DNA of 64,000 nt. It comes from Hyposmocoma kahamanoa (Eukaryota; Arthropoda; Insecta; Lepidoptera; Cosmopterigidae). Positions 24,270 to 35,700 of this stretch are shown piece by piece. Numbering within the stretch: position 1 is the stretch's first letter; each line of letters starts with the position of its first letter. The notes below the pieces were generated by a model. The model did no database searches, was not told the DNA's origin, and saw only the letters and a list, made by a program, of their open reading frames with translations. The stretch spans positions 2,525,429 to 2,589,428 of the forward strand of contig NW_020654684.1 in the NCBI RefSeq assembly GCF_003589595.1, written 5' to 3'. Both the position numbers and the translations under genes were made by a program.

Positions 24270-24641
24270 AAAGTACATTATATGGTTGTGGTTACAATGA
24301 TTAAAACTATACACAGAATATACATCTGATGTTTATTGAATAGTGTTTCTATCTTTACACATTTCATTAAAAGACCGTCGAAAAAAGTATGTGAGAGGCG
24401 TAACGGGTGGCACGCAAGATACATGTATGCATAATTAAATATAAAAACAAATAAATATTAGACAACATCAGATAAGTTGCTCTGATTCCAAAGTTGCTAA
24501 AGCAATTGTGTGTTGGAAATCGGAAACAACGACGGTACCACAGTCACAAGGTTTGAATACGGGCTCTCCTCACCTCTGAGTTTCCCGGAATTTATGTGCG
24601 AAATTTAACTTTGTAATAATAAATACAATAATAATAATAAT

Positions 24642-24842
24642 AACGCACACACTCGACATAGCCCCGCACTAGGGAAACCCTGTGTCGCGGGTGCCATGGA
24701 CACATAGACAACCACAAATTACACCCAAACTCACGAGAGAAATACATGTAGGCCATACAAATATTTCTCCCGGCCCGGGAATCGAATCTGGGACCTCTGC
24801 GTGGCAGTCCGGCATGGTAACTGTTCGGCCACGGAGGCAGTT
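24642..24842 (-). mobile_element. tRNA-derived SINE, family A copy 6
   Basis: A near-complete minus-strand copy, with an (AAT)n tail on the plus-strand left side and a CGGAGGCAGTTA head end. The B-box complement GGAATCGAATC carries one change. Confidence 0.92.
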
Positions 24843-25239
24843 AACGGTAATAGGTGTACGAAGCGAGGAAGGGTGAAGAAAGACGCTGGAATCTTCAAAT
24901 GCGCAACGGTGTTTATAGACGTATTTGTATGATCGACATAGGAGGCGCAATCCCGCTCATTCCTCGATGTTAAGTCACCATCCCACCTGGTGGAAGCGGC
25001 AGCCGACGATCAAGAACGACGATGCTATGAGCTTTCATGCCCACCCGGTGGGAGTACTAGAATGCCACTCATTGATTCTATGATTCAATACAAAGCAATT
25101 TTCTTTAACAGCTTATATGGTAATTTAGTGAACACTTCTATAGAGCCTTCTATTTTGATCCCAACGCCATCTAGCGGCAAGGCGGGGTTACTAATATTTC
25201 TTGTACGTGGTGTTAGAACTTGAAATTTACCATAGGCTT

Positions 25240-25345
25240 TTCGGTGAAGAATAACGTCGTGATGAAACCTGTATTGGACCAGCATTGCAGACTGTGGCCT
25301 AAGCCCTTGCCTGAGAGGAGACTTGTGTCCAGCAGAAGGACAAAT
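25240..25345 (+). repeat. LINE 3' tail fragment
   Basis: It contains GATGAAACCTGTATTGGACC, GACTGTGGCCTAAGCCCTTG and GAGGAGACTTGTGTCCAGCA. This block is typical of insect non-LTR element 3' ends (CTAAACCC...GAGAGGAGAC...CAGCAGTGGGAC). Related pieces occur at 6905 and 50455. Confidence 0.55.
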
Positions 25346-25379
25346 AAATGGGTTGCTACTGGCTATGGAATGCACTTTG

Positions 25380-25480
25380 ACTCAAATGTGTGTGGAATCT
25401 GGAGCCATGTCGTCTTCTTGGTCGAACCCGGGACCTCAGAAATGGCGACACCATGAAAAACCACTCCACCGAGGAGGTCG
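25380..25480 (-). repeat. tRNA-like SINE head
   Basis: The minus strand reads GACCTCCTCGGTGGAGTGG (A-box region) and GGTCCCGGGTTCGACC (B-box). It is followed by GACATGGCTCCAGATTCCAC. It is related to tRNA-headed lepidopteran SINEs and is not a functional tRNA. Confidence 0.55.
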
Positions 25481-25499
25481 ACAAAATATAACTTTGTTA

Positions 25500-25640
25500 T
25501 AATTATTAATACAAAGATCGAACACTCAGAAAAAACACTCGGAAAAAATTCCTTCGATCCGGTCGGATTCGAACCGACATCTTCTTGCATACCGTGCCAG
25601 ACGCTATACCAACTAAGCTTAGTTGGTATCGCGTCTGGCA
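25500..25640 (-). mobile_element. SINE family B with head-to-head inverted 5' end
   Basis: A minus-strand family B copy (GGTCGGATTCGAACCGACAT, GCCAGACGCTATACCAACTA) is joined at an AAGCTT centre (about 25618) to an inverted copy of its own first ~22 bases (TTAGTTGGTATCGCGTCTGG). The arms differ at one position. A microsatellite follows directly. Confidence 0.75.
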
Positions 25641-25735
25641 ATACAATACAATACAGTACCGTACAGTACAGTACAGTACAGTACAATACAATACAATACA
25701 ATACAATACAATACAATATAATGTAATATAATATA
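25641..25735. repeat. (ATACA/GTACA)n pentanucleotide microsatellite
   Basis: About 18 pentanucleotide units, in blocks of ATACA, then GTACA, then ATACA. It produces open frames of alternating CIVLY in translation, which are not genes. Confidence 0.95.
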
Positions 25736-25938
25736 ATAATATTAAAGAACAATGACAAAACCACAGTTAAAAGAATTCGTTAGCGTCTTCAAATGTCTTA
25801 ATTATAACTTTCAATAAAATAAATTAATTAGGTTTTTCAAATTATAATAGCGGTCTATCTAAGTTTGGAAATAAAATCATATTTAAAAGAAACTAATGAC
25901 TAATTAGTGCGTAACTGGAGTGATATCTATAACTATCA

Positions 25939-26033
25939 GGGTCGTATTCCAGAACTCTACTCAATGCTCAAGTCAGGACTTGAGTATGATTTCAAGCACT
26001 GGAAATACGACTCTAATGGCAAGGACTTGAGTA
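25939..26033. mobile_element. Harbinger-like palindromic MITE, copy 2 (half)
   Basis: It starts GGGTCGTATTCCAGAACT like copies 1 and 3 but stops after GACTTGAGTAT; the right terminus is missing. Confidence 0.7.
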
Positions 26034-26088
26034 TAAAATAAAATAATTTTTTACTAAAAAACGGTGAGGTAACAGCGTGCGTGCATGA

Positions 26089-26150
26089 AGTGCGGGGAAT
26101 CCCTTCTACTTTCATTCCTAATTAATGAAAGAAAAAGGTGTTCCCCGCGC
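26089..26150. repeat. Imperfect hairpin
   Basis: GCGGGGAA pairs with TTCCCCGC, and CTTTCATT with AATGAAAG, around an AATTAA centre. It is GC-richer at the base than its surroundings. Confidence 0.5.
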
Positions 26151-27148
26151 AAATAACTTTGATTTGACTGTTACGCTTAGATTTTTGCTGTGTCCGAAAT
26201 ATCCGAATTATCTGAATACGCAAAGATGTCTTTCCCGGATAACATGTTTGTCGGATATCCGGATTGCAAACCATATATCCAACTAACGCAAAACGTGATA
26301 TTCGAGAAGCATGTCAGCATCGAAGCATTTTGCAATTAGCCAGTTTAATAAAATAAGGAATGGAATGTCTACCCTTCACGTATTAACTATGCAGTTTTTT
26401 GTTTTACAAACATGCATTTTTATGAGTTGACATTTAAAGACATTTTATTTTATTTATATAAGCTTACATATTGAACGGGTTTTATAGATTACAAAATTGT
26501 CGTATCTTATGTATATTTTGGCACGTTCTATCTTTACTCTTACCAATGTATCTTTTTGTCAAGTCGTATGCATCCTTCTCCTGGCCACGGGTTCACTTCA
26601 GGAGCGAATTTCCTAGTAGTCTAGCCTAGCCTAGAAATCTTTCAGTTAGACAGATTTGTTGGCGAAATGTGTTGTCTTCTTAATACCTTTGAACGTTTTT
26701 AGAACTTTCATTGACTTTTTTCACTGTTTTTACTCCAAACTGCGCATGATTCGTATAAATACCGTTAACGAACAACACAATCTAAAAAAGTCATGAATAG
26801 GCCTAGCGAGTCATTTTTATAAATAAGAAACAACAAAGGTTCAATAGGTTCAAAGGTTAAAATATGATTAGGTAAACGTAAATTAATAAAATTATACATT
26901 TTAAAAAATATTTGACAATATTTAGGTGTAAAAATGTCTCGCAGTAATTTTGTTTTTAGACGATGTATCTAAAACATTTTATACTGCGACTTTTAATGGT
27001 AAAACTGTGTAAATAATGATTATTTGTATTAACAATAACCACAAATGAATAAATTAAAACAATAAAAATACATAAAAAAGTTCATTTTACAAAATACAAA
27101 CAAAACACAAATTATACCAAAATACATTAAATCTCAACAATATTAACT
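26151..27148. other. AT-rich region 3' of the RAG1-like gene
   Basis: No frames or known repeats. I searched for an inverted partner to sequence upstream of the RAG1-like gene and found none, so element boundaries are not defined on this side. Confidence 0.4.
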
Positions 27149-27271
27149 TTAAATACATAACAAGTCTAATACAGCTTTTGACAGTACACCTTTTTTTTTA
27201 ACAGGTAACTTTCGTAGACCTGTTATGAAGGGATCTGAATGAAGAAGCAGCCTATTTACTAAATCTGTGTT
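27149..27271 (-). pseudogene. Displaced C-terminus of the RAG1-like protein
   Basis: One frame over from the main reading frame, the minus strand encodes 40 residues, beginning NTDLVNRLLLHSDPFITGLR and ending at TAA 27149-27151. A D-L-x-N-R-L-L-x-x-S-D-P-(F/Y)-I pattern is what I would expect after the DDE helix in this transposase-like family. It directly follows the point (about 27270) where the main frame runs into an early stop at 27252. The simplest reading is a small insertion or deletion. Confidence 0.7.
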
Positions 27272-28982
27272 GGATGCGACTCATTTTACGCGTATGATTT
27301 TTTCTAAAAGACTTGATGTATTTGTTAGTCGCTTCAGCTGCTTCTTCAGACAACTCTCCGATTGACAACAAACCGTAATCTATAACATTAGCACCATGAA
27401 TTAGAACTTTGTGAACGGAAGCAGGCATGTTATACCACGGATACTCGGCAACTAACTGCCGAGCCGTCTCTAAAGCGAACTCTTCGAAGTTCGTCTTATT
27501 AATATTATATCCCGAATTTAAACATTGAAGGATGATCCAGCAACGATCTAGGAGATCCTTCTTGATCCCAGTAATTTCAGCGGAAATTTCTGAATTCGAG
27601 AAAAACCGCCTGGCTGTATTACCATCGTTTGATGTTCCGCTTCCGCCACTTTTAGGCTTATCCACTATAAGCCCTAATCTTTCTCTAAATTGAGTCTGAA
27701 CATATGATTTTTTTGCAGCAACAAGCATTTTGTCATTAGCGGACCTAGCTTGCCATTTCCTAACATCTAACTTGTACGCGACATGAACAAAATATTCAAA
27801 AAAACGTATTAACGCGTGAAGAGGTGATAAACCAAATTCATATTTACTCTCATCGACTTCCTTATTTAAACATTCGTCAATTTTGTTCATTTCACTGGGC
27901 AAGGCGTTACAAATAAAACATTTTGATGAAGAAACACCACTAAGTGCATTACACACTTTACCATCTACCATAGTAAGTTGCAAACAATGAGTAATGCGAT
28001 ATTCGCGATCTTCTTCCTTGAAAACAGTAGGCTGCAAGTTCCTTATTTTATCTTTAAAATGAGCTTCTTCCTCAACTGACACTGCAGTCGATTCCTTCAA
28101 ATATCGGAGGCGTATAGGACGACAGTATCGAGTTGATGAAGGACGAGGATTTTTCCACAAAACTACTGAATTTTCTTTGTTATCTGTTGTCAAAACAAGC
28201 TGAAGTGGCACGTACGAAGTAACAAACAGGCTACTGTCTTCAAGAGTGGAGTCAGAAAAACACTGTTTATATTCTGAATGCCCTGTACTGCCATCGAAAC
28301 CCCATTTCCCTATCAAAGATATCTTATCTAGAGACTCATTAGGTACACTATCCAAAACATCTTTTTGAGACTTGAGAATCCGATTGGCAGTATGATCTAA
28401 TAAACTTTGAAGTTCGACTTCGGCGGATGATTCTGTAACAGTAATATCTGAAGGATAACAGTGTTTTTTAGATTCCACGACACTTTGGTAAGATGGGAAA
28501 ATGGTTTTTGAAAACTTATTGTCTATAAATTTCTTTACTAATATATATTGATGTCGAGTTAACTGAGCTTCAACAATGAGCGATAAAACTTCGCTAGAAT
28601 CGATATCAGGACAAGACAAGCTATCGGACGCATTGAGCAATGACTGTACAAGAGAAGGGTCTTGGTTAGACAAACTAGCCAATCTTCTCCTTTTTGTACG
28701 TTTACTGGTGTCGTCAAAGTTAATTCTCGGACGGCCATGCGATGAAGAAGTTGATGGTTTAACTTCGTCAAAGCTCTGAGATACACGTAACTCAGTTCGC
28801 TGTACATCAATATTTTCAACGACATGCAGCCAATCTGAATATTTTTCTAAGAATTTAGATCTAGTACGATTCGACTTTGCCCAGTAGTGGGAAATTCGTT
28901 TACAAATATTCTTAATTTTAAGGCTTAAAGTCTCTAAATCAATATTTTCGATGTCGTCAGAAAGGGATGATGTTTCGGTCAA
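27252..28982 (-). CDS. RAG1/Transib-like DDE transposase-derived protein
   Basis: A 576-residue frame, opening at TTG, so the true start or an upstream exon is unsettled. Features: a basic, Ser-rich N-terminus (KRTKRRR at 95-100); GKWGFDGSTGHSEYK at 225-239, like the first-Asp block of Transib/RAG1; MVDGK with Asp340; a CxxC at 355-358 (SKCFICNA), like the RAG1 zinc-binding insert; SPLHALIRFFEYF at 386-398; and GELSEEAAEATNKYIKSFRK at 542-561, aligning with the RAG1 helix that holds the last catalytic Glu. Likely triad D230, D340, E550, all present. Known family members cut DNA at terminal repeats. The frame ends early at 27252; the usual tail continues in another frame (27149-27271). It lies alone, with no RAG2-like partner. 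It may be a decayed transposon or a host-retained copy. Confidence 0.78.
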   Translation of the reverse strand: MTETSSLSDDIENIDLETLSLKIKNICKRISHYWAKSNRTRSKFLEKYSDWLHVVENIDVQRTELRVSQSFDEVKPSTSSSHGRPRINFDDTSKRTKRRRLASLSNQDPSLVQSLLNASDSLSCPDIDSSEVLSLIVEAQLTRHQYILVKKFIDNKFSKTIFPSYQSVVESKKHCYPSDITVTESSAEVELQSLLDHTANRILKSQKDVLDSVPNESLDKISLIGKWGFDGSTGHSEYKQCFSDSTLEDSSLFVTSYVPLQLVLTTDNKENSVVLWKNPRPSSTRYCRPIRLRYLKESTAVSVEEEAHFKDKIRNLQPTVFKEEDREYRITHCLQLTMVDGKVCNALSGVSSSKCFICNALPSEMNKIDECLNKEVDESKYEFGLSPLHALIRFFEYFVHVAYKLDVRKWQARSANDKMLVAAKKSYVQTQFRERLGLIVDKPKSGGSGTSNDGNTARRFFSNSEISAEITGIKKDLLDRCWIILQCLNSGYNINKTNFEEFALETARQLVAEYPWYNMPASVHKVLIHGANVIDYGLLSIGELSEEAAEATNKYIKSFRKNHTRKMSRIQHRFSK

Positions 28983-29396
28983 AGTGCTCAGGACGTGTTA
29001 CATTTTTTCATTTGGATTACCCACTTTAGAGTGCCAAATATCAAAAATTGTCATGCTCGATACAGAACATTTGAAAAATGTACCTAAAACAATATGAAAG
29101 CTGAACTTAAAAAAAAATTAAAAATTCAATACTATGGACATGCATACTTTGACACCCCTTTAAGCCAAGAAGAGGCAGCAAGATGCAAATGAAACTTATA
29201 GCTCTTAATAAGGACATACTCCTTATTCAAAAACCATATACCTCAGGTGCAGCTCAGCGCAGCCAAAAGTTGTAGGTCTAAAGGAAATTAAGTTATGCCA
29301 AAAATTTTCACCAAAAAACTGCCTTCAATAAAAAAATTATATAAAAAAAAATATGCATAAAAAAAATTAAAAAAAATTGATAATAAAAGTACATAC

Positions 29397-29490
29397 CATG
29401 CTCTTGGATCTCCATGCTTTCACAACACGTAAACACTTGATTTGGAATAGTGACACTCAAAAACAAAGTGATTAAGTTTCGATGACTCAC
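29397..29490 (-). CDS. Possible upstream exon of the RAG1-like gene
   Basis: A minus-strand frame starts ATG at 29490 and reads MSHRNLITLFLSVTIPNQVF, with a CC pair after it. A good splice donor (ATG|GTATGT) lies at 29396. It sits ~400 bp upstream of the RAG1-like frame on the same strand. However, the donor phase does not join cleanly to the most obvious acceptor (CCTGAG near 28989), where a stop would result. The link is therefore only a hypothesis. Confidence 0.3.
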
Positions 29491-29499
29491 ACGTGGTGA

Positions 29500-31694
29500 T
29501 AATTAGTCTCGCGATGCGCTCACTTCCGATGCACAAAAGTGAATGATAACGTGACCTAATTACATTGATATTTATAGTTTTTGGAAGCTTGTTAACTAGT
29601 TACTAACTTAGTGAGTTGATCTAACCGGGATAAGCCAATGATTTTTTTTGATTTATGGCCTATGGGGGAATCACAGTGTGCTGCATACCACTCATAGTCA
29701 GTCATGCAATAATTTCAATTTACCTAATTGAAATATTTATTCTTGATACGTACTACAATATTATAAATCGAGTCCGAAATATTTTTCATACTGTAGAAAC
29801 AATTTACCAATACGCATTTGTCTAGTTTTTATTATATTATTTGAAATATTTGATATTTTATTGAACATGTTAATGTCCATGTTGTAACAATTTGTTTGAA
29901 ATAGTGCAGTCTGACGACAAGAATACCAGTCTATCTGGTTTCCTCGTATTTCTAGAATTTAAGACTATTGCTGTCCTAAATAGGTCTTAGGTTCATAAAT
30001 TTACTACCCGTCAAATATACATACATACATATTTGAGTTAGTGTGAGTTAATATTCCCATCTAAGGGTATGGAAACCTGCAGCTAAACAAGGTACTTGCA
30101 CCGCAGATTGCTCGTGTACATTTCATATGACTACGACAAACTTTGTATTATAATACCGTAGCGAATAATTGACACCATGTCACCATAGTAAGCAGACAAA
30201 TGCCCCTCACACTTAATAATAATTGAGCAGCTCATATTTCAGCTGGATCGTATGTTTATTAAACAACTATGCAAAAAGCTTAAGTTTTGTTCGTAGTGCA
30301 ATTATCCCCAACTTTAATTTTATTTCGACTCCTTTTTCCCAAAATTTATCATGAGTACGATCATCCCGAAACCGCTGAAATATGGACCATACAAAAAATA
30401 CTATTGTTCTAAAGTAGGTAATAAAATTTTAAAGATGTGAAACCCTGATTCACGTTTTCCGTCTTCGAGACTTTTAGTAACAATTTCGGCTTATCGAGAA
30501 TCGCTTGGGAAAATCCTATCAGTCCGTCATCTCTGAGTCACGCTCCATGCCGTCTGGGAACGGGGAAATGGGAATTATACCGAAATAGCTACCTACGGGA
30601 GCTCTTGTTAGATTCAGGGTTGCCTTTTCTGAATCATAGATCAGTCATTGTTTCTAAAGGTTCAAGCTTGAATGGGTATCGGAGCAACAATTCAATGCAG
30701 GTAGTAAGAATGCATCAACAGCCAATAGGTGTACATCACAATTTAGAATAGAATAGAATAGAATAGACATTTATTGCAACGCCACAACACATAGATACTA
30801 AAAAAAAATATTGATACTACTTAGACAAGCAAAACAAAACAAAAAGACGTAATTAACAAAATTAAAATAAAATGAAATAAGACAATAACAAACAGAGCAA
30901 AACAGAAACATTTTAAATATAACAACTACAAATGTTGTACTGTCATGTGTGCGGTTGTGGCGTACGCAAAAGGACTTCATTCAGCTTATGCCACAGCCGC
31001 AATTGACTGTGGCGCTGGTTTTCAATGAGCCCTGAGCTGAGATGAGTGACGGACGTGTGTGTCGCAAAATAAAATAAACTAAAATAAACTGCTTAAATAA
31101 TTGCGTATGTGTTCTTTATACGTTGTGTTAATGCTGTGTGTTATATTATAGATCGCAAAGTACTTAAATATAGCAAATATACATATATTACATAATAAAT
31201 AAAATTATACATCTCGTTCGCTCCGAGTTGGGTTAGACGAAAGATGCGCGGTCTGACGCATTTGTAATACACAACTGTACCTTTTTTTAAACGCCGATAA
31301 TTTATTCCTTCCATTAACCTTCTGATACTTCGTATAACAGATCCTATTTAATAATAAACAGCGGCAGACGAAATTTAAACAAAGACACTTGAAAACACTT
31401 CTCTTAAAGATTGTTTATCCTCACAATCTTCTTTACACACAATTTTATATGAAACCATCCTTAAGCAAAAGGGGCTTTACACGTGTATTTCTTGAAAATA
31501 AGCAACCCTATATACGCCGCATGACGCAGAAGCATTCCTGGAAAAGCAGATTCTCCAAAGGAAGATTATAGGATTCATGTATTCTTCAACTTTTTTTGTT
31601 TCGTTTTCTATTTCTGCAGTAAGATCAGCAGCATCGATTTGAAATGATGTGAGATAAAATGTTTTAGGCGTTGATACAGTTGCAATTGTTTATT
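29500..31694. other. AT-rich spacer
   Basis: Nothing recognised except an (AATAG)n run at about 30745-30766 followed by ACATTTATTGCAAC, which looks like a retroelement tail on the minus strand. Confidence 0.4.
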
Positions 31695-31888
31695 TTTGTG
31701 ATTTCAAGAAGTGCGCCTGATGGTAAGCGACGCGGCTATCCAGTTTTAATGCAACTCGAAACTTTAAATCGCTAAGATCTGATAAGTTCTGCCACCGCAA
31801 CAATCAACCCTGAGACACAAAGTTCACAAGTCTCATATCCCTATCGTTTGACTAACACCCTTACCCTTCAAAATCGGAATGCAGTAAG
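31695..31888 (-). repeat. Interspersed repeat family C, copy 9
   Basis: A minus-strand copy with GTGCGCCTGATGGTAAGCGA, CAAGTCTCATATCCCTATCG and CCCTTCAAAATCGGAATGCA. It is truncated at its 5' end. Confidence 0.75.
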
Positions 31889-32534
31889 TAGTTCTACAGA
31901 AATAGTGATTAGTGATTGATTCTTTATTTAAGAAACTACTAATACTACTCAAGAAGACTTTTGCCCAGTCATAAGCCGTAGTGTTAACGATCAGGCATTG
32001 GCGTTTTGAAATGAAATTTAAACATAATCATCATATTTAAGAGCCTGGGTTTTGTCGGGGTAGCGTCTATCGGTCGTTGCGTTTCATAGGGCTCACTTTG
32101 ACGTTCTTCTTTATTGTCCACTGTAAGCCATTCTTGAACTTCCTCTCTTTCTTTTTCCTTCTATATTCCTCTTAAAAAATATTTGAACGAAAGATGCTTA
32201 TTAAAGATAAACACTACTAAAAGCTAAGAGGCGTTTATTCATGACGATTATCTATTAACTGGACAAATGTAGACAGATTTATTTTCGTTAAACAACTGAT
32301 AATCAGGATCTTACAGTAAATAAACGCATAATGTATTCGAACCGTAAAGGCTGTTTAATGGAAATCAACTATCGCCAGCGATGACAACCGTGCACGGTGC
32401 TCACTGGACCGTGGAGGAAGCAATGAACAGTGCTACTGCCGATAAGAAACTCACGAGCAAGACGTTAGATATTGAACTATCGATTTATGTACAAAATAAG
32501 AAATAAGTATTTTGTTTTCTAGGAAATAGTCTCA

Positions 32535-32745
32535 CGCTTGACCACAAACGCACCTAATGATAAGCGACCAAGTGCCCGACGATGGTACGTGTTTGTCTAA
32601 GATTCCTTTTCACTTTCGCCTTAAATAAACTCCAACTTGCAGTTTTCAGGAGACACAGATACCGATGGTGTAGAAGCAAAGCGTTTCGTGCGAATGGATA
32701 ATAAATCAACGACATAAGTATGGACTGTTTCGTAATTTCTAATCG
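32535..32745 (-). pseudogene. Jockey-type LINE fragment
   Basis: The minus strand encodes a VVDLLSIRTKRFAST-like block, matching the conserved IRTKRFAS motif at 9030-9560 and 38140-38645. Stops interrupt it soon after. It is a short decayed C-terminal piece. Confidence 0.55.
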
Positions 32746-35700
32746 ATCGAAGAGGAATATAAAAGAGTTTTTTTTTCTTGTCGTATCGATGACATACACT
32801 GTAATGCTTGCCATCGTGCGTTAGATACTCGCCGGTTATTGCCCAAGGTGGACAGATATAGAGGAAAGGAATGGTACGTTGAGGCTGCTTTTATACTCCC
32901 CAACTAGTTTTCTAAGAGGAACATATAAATACACTTGGAGTAACACCAGCAACTGTGTCCACTGACCAACGTATCCACCAAAAACTTCGATTCCAAACAA
33001 CATTGACACTAGGTGTAAGTGCGGTCCCAAAAACTATACTCTACTTTGGAATTCACCACAATTTGATCAAACTTTGTTCATAAATTTGTAGTCCATACTT
33101 CTTGGCCACTCAACCTGTTATCGATATTTTGAAAAACACTATTTCATTAATTTTACCGATATAATTAAATATGGAAGTAGCCTCGGCTTGATTGGTCTTT
33201 TCTCGTCTTATTTCATGATCAAAGTTTATCCACAAAGTTTGGTTTTAAATGTAAGTAATGATGATTTCTTGAACCACAAACGAGCAAGTTTTTTTCATTT
33301 TGATTTCTTACAAGATCTATATTCAATTATTTACATCTGAAATATAATTATACCATTCATCTCTAGCTTTCTTGCCATGATTGTTGCCTAACCATTACAA
33401 CTGTATTCGCTCCAACTGCCGCTGCTTCCATAATTTGATTATCTTCAAAAGTAACCTCGAGAGATTTCATGGATATATTTTTCTTAGCGACTTAAGAATG
33501 AATATCGACAGTACCACGTCAGTGGCGTGATGGCATGCCTCATACTAAATAGTGCTTACAATGCTAATGGCATGACGAGTCTCGGTTCGAGTTTCATTCC
33601 AACGGACAACTGAAAAATGACAATAAATAATTTGGGAAATATATCAAATAGCTTTTCAATAATTAACATTCTTAGTAGACATGTAAGTCTGCAATCCGAA
33701 AAATTTCGGAAGCTGTATTTCAAATTCAACTCATCTTTATTTCGTAGGTGAACAAATTACATTTATTAAACACCATTGCTCATTGGAAAGACAAATAATT
33801 CCCTTGAGAAGAATGAGTAAGAAACTAGGGTTGCTCTTTGTAAACAGACATTTGTACACATATATCATCAAAGATCGAGACAACCTGAACGAGCTTAATG
33901 AGTCACCACCATGGATTTGTCTCATTCAAGTACACAGAAAATGTACAACCTTGAGCATAAAGTTTTTGTCTTACTGTAGTTTTATACATTGAATATCGAC
34001 AGCAATCTTAATCGCAGAAACGTAGACATTACCGCTAAATGAATTTGTGACTTTGTCAAGACGCCAAACAAGAACAGCCAGTAGTTCTTATTCCTTGTAT
34101 CAATGTTATGTCTATCACTAATCTTTATGAAATATAATAAAAAATACTTATTCGTAACATAAATTACATTTTCATAAATGTACTGTGACGCTAGCTAAAT
34201 AATGTTAACGTCGTAAACTTAATTAAACTTATCTCTAAAAGACACTTTGAGGCAGTCTGAGACTTAAATTATAATTTGCTTTAACGGCACGTTTTTACAG
34301 GACAAAGGTTCTATTAATATTAGCGGCAAAGCAAAATGATGATAAATATCATGAAACTGTGAAGGAGAAAGAAAACCGATCCAAGACCTTATGTGGTTAA
34401 TTTCCGTTGGATATATTTTTTCAGAGTACAGCCAAGAGCCAAGATACTAAACGACCTTTTGATTCTGAGAGCCTTTTTACGCATTCAACAAATTCAATAC
34501 CAAAATGTATTTACGGCTCACATATTAAGGGTTAAGTTTTTTTATACCGATTTTCATTCTGATTTACTCAGAACCAAATAGACGGTTAAGGGGTCAGGTA
34601 CCTTAGGACCTCAGCTGTACTTCTTCAAGATAAATATAATGAAGAAATGATACGTTTGATCATTGGTTTAATTTTGATAAACTGCAATCATTGGAAACTT
34701 TTAAAAGTGTAGACTTAATGAGAGGTTATGTTAATCAAAACAATTTCTTCTCCAGAAACCACTATTTCCAAGTAAAAATGTTATACCTAAAAACGGATTG
34801 TATATCTTTGCCTGTACATGATTCTACATTTCTCTACCTGTCATAGAAGTGCTGTCCTTTAGTTAAAATTGTATTAGAGAAACAATTTTCCGTTCCCATA
34901 TTTCTTTTCAAACCTAATAAACAATAAAAGAAGATCGTTGATTTTTACAACACCTATAAAAAAGGCGTATAGTCTCCAATGAGTTCGGAAAATTCCACGT
35001 CATCATCGCAGACTTAGTCACGCATCTTACCCTATCGCAGGACGGTAATGGGGTACAGGATGTGGAAATATGTTCACGATATCTTATTTTACGGGTAACC
35101 AGAGATATAATCTTGAGTTTCGTGGTTGAATTGCTTGATAGATTTAAATGGTTCGTTCGCCTGAAACCTATTTTTCTAGATGGATTTGAAAGCTCGAAAC
35201 TAACACGGTACTTATGTAATTATTTTTGTTCAAGTCACTAGAATAAGCACCAGCGTTCAAGTAAATTTCATTTGAGATTGACATATACACTATCACGCCT
35301 ATGCATTCATATCATGACGACTTTCTGCGACTAGGATAGGGTATAGACTACCGCCTGCATCGCTCCCGACAATCGCTTCCTCTCGCTTTTTGCGTCAGTC
35401 TTTCTATACGCCACTGTATATAATACGTTCTCAATCTGATTGAGATCAACGTGGTCGACCTTTTCCCAAATTATCCACACTCCATGTTCGCTCCATCAAT
35501 TTTCGTTGCTATTCTAACATCCAATCCTTTTTCAAATGATCAAACCATGCCCAACCAAAATATATCCGTTTCTTTGATGATGTAGCGACCTACATCATCT
35601 TTCACAACACATTTTTTTTTATTATAGGTAGTATTCTTCATTCTATCTTTGAAGAAAGATCATGGTAATTTAAAAATGGAAGGCAAACTTATTAAAGTTA

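Noticed and set aside
25363..25764. 133-codon minus-strand frame rich in CIVLY repeats
   Set aside because: It is the translation of the ATACA/GTACA microsatellite and an adjacent SINE head.
29672..29678. CACAGTG, identical to the RAG recombination signal heptamer, upstream of the RAG1-like gene
   Set aside because: A single 7-mer is expected by chance. No nonamer at 12/23 spacing and no inverted partner on the other side of the gene were found.
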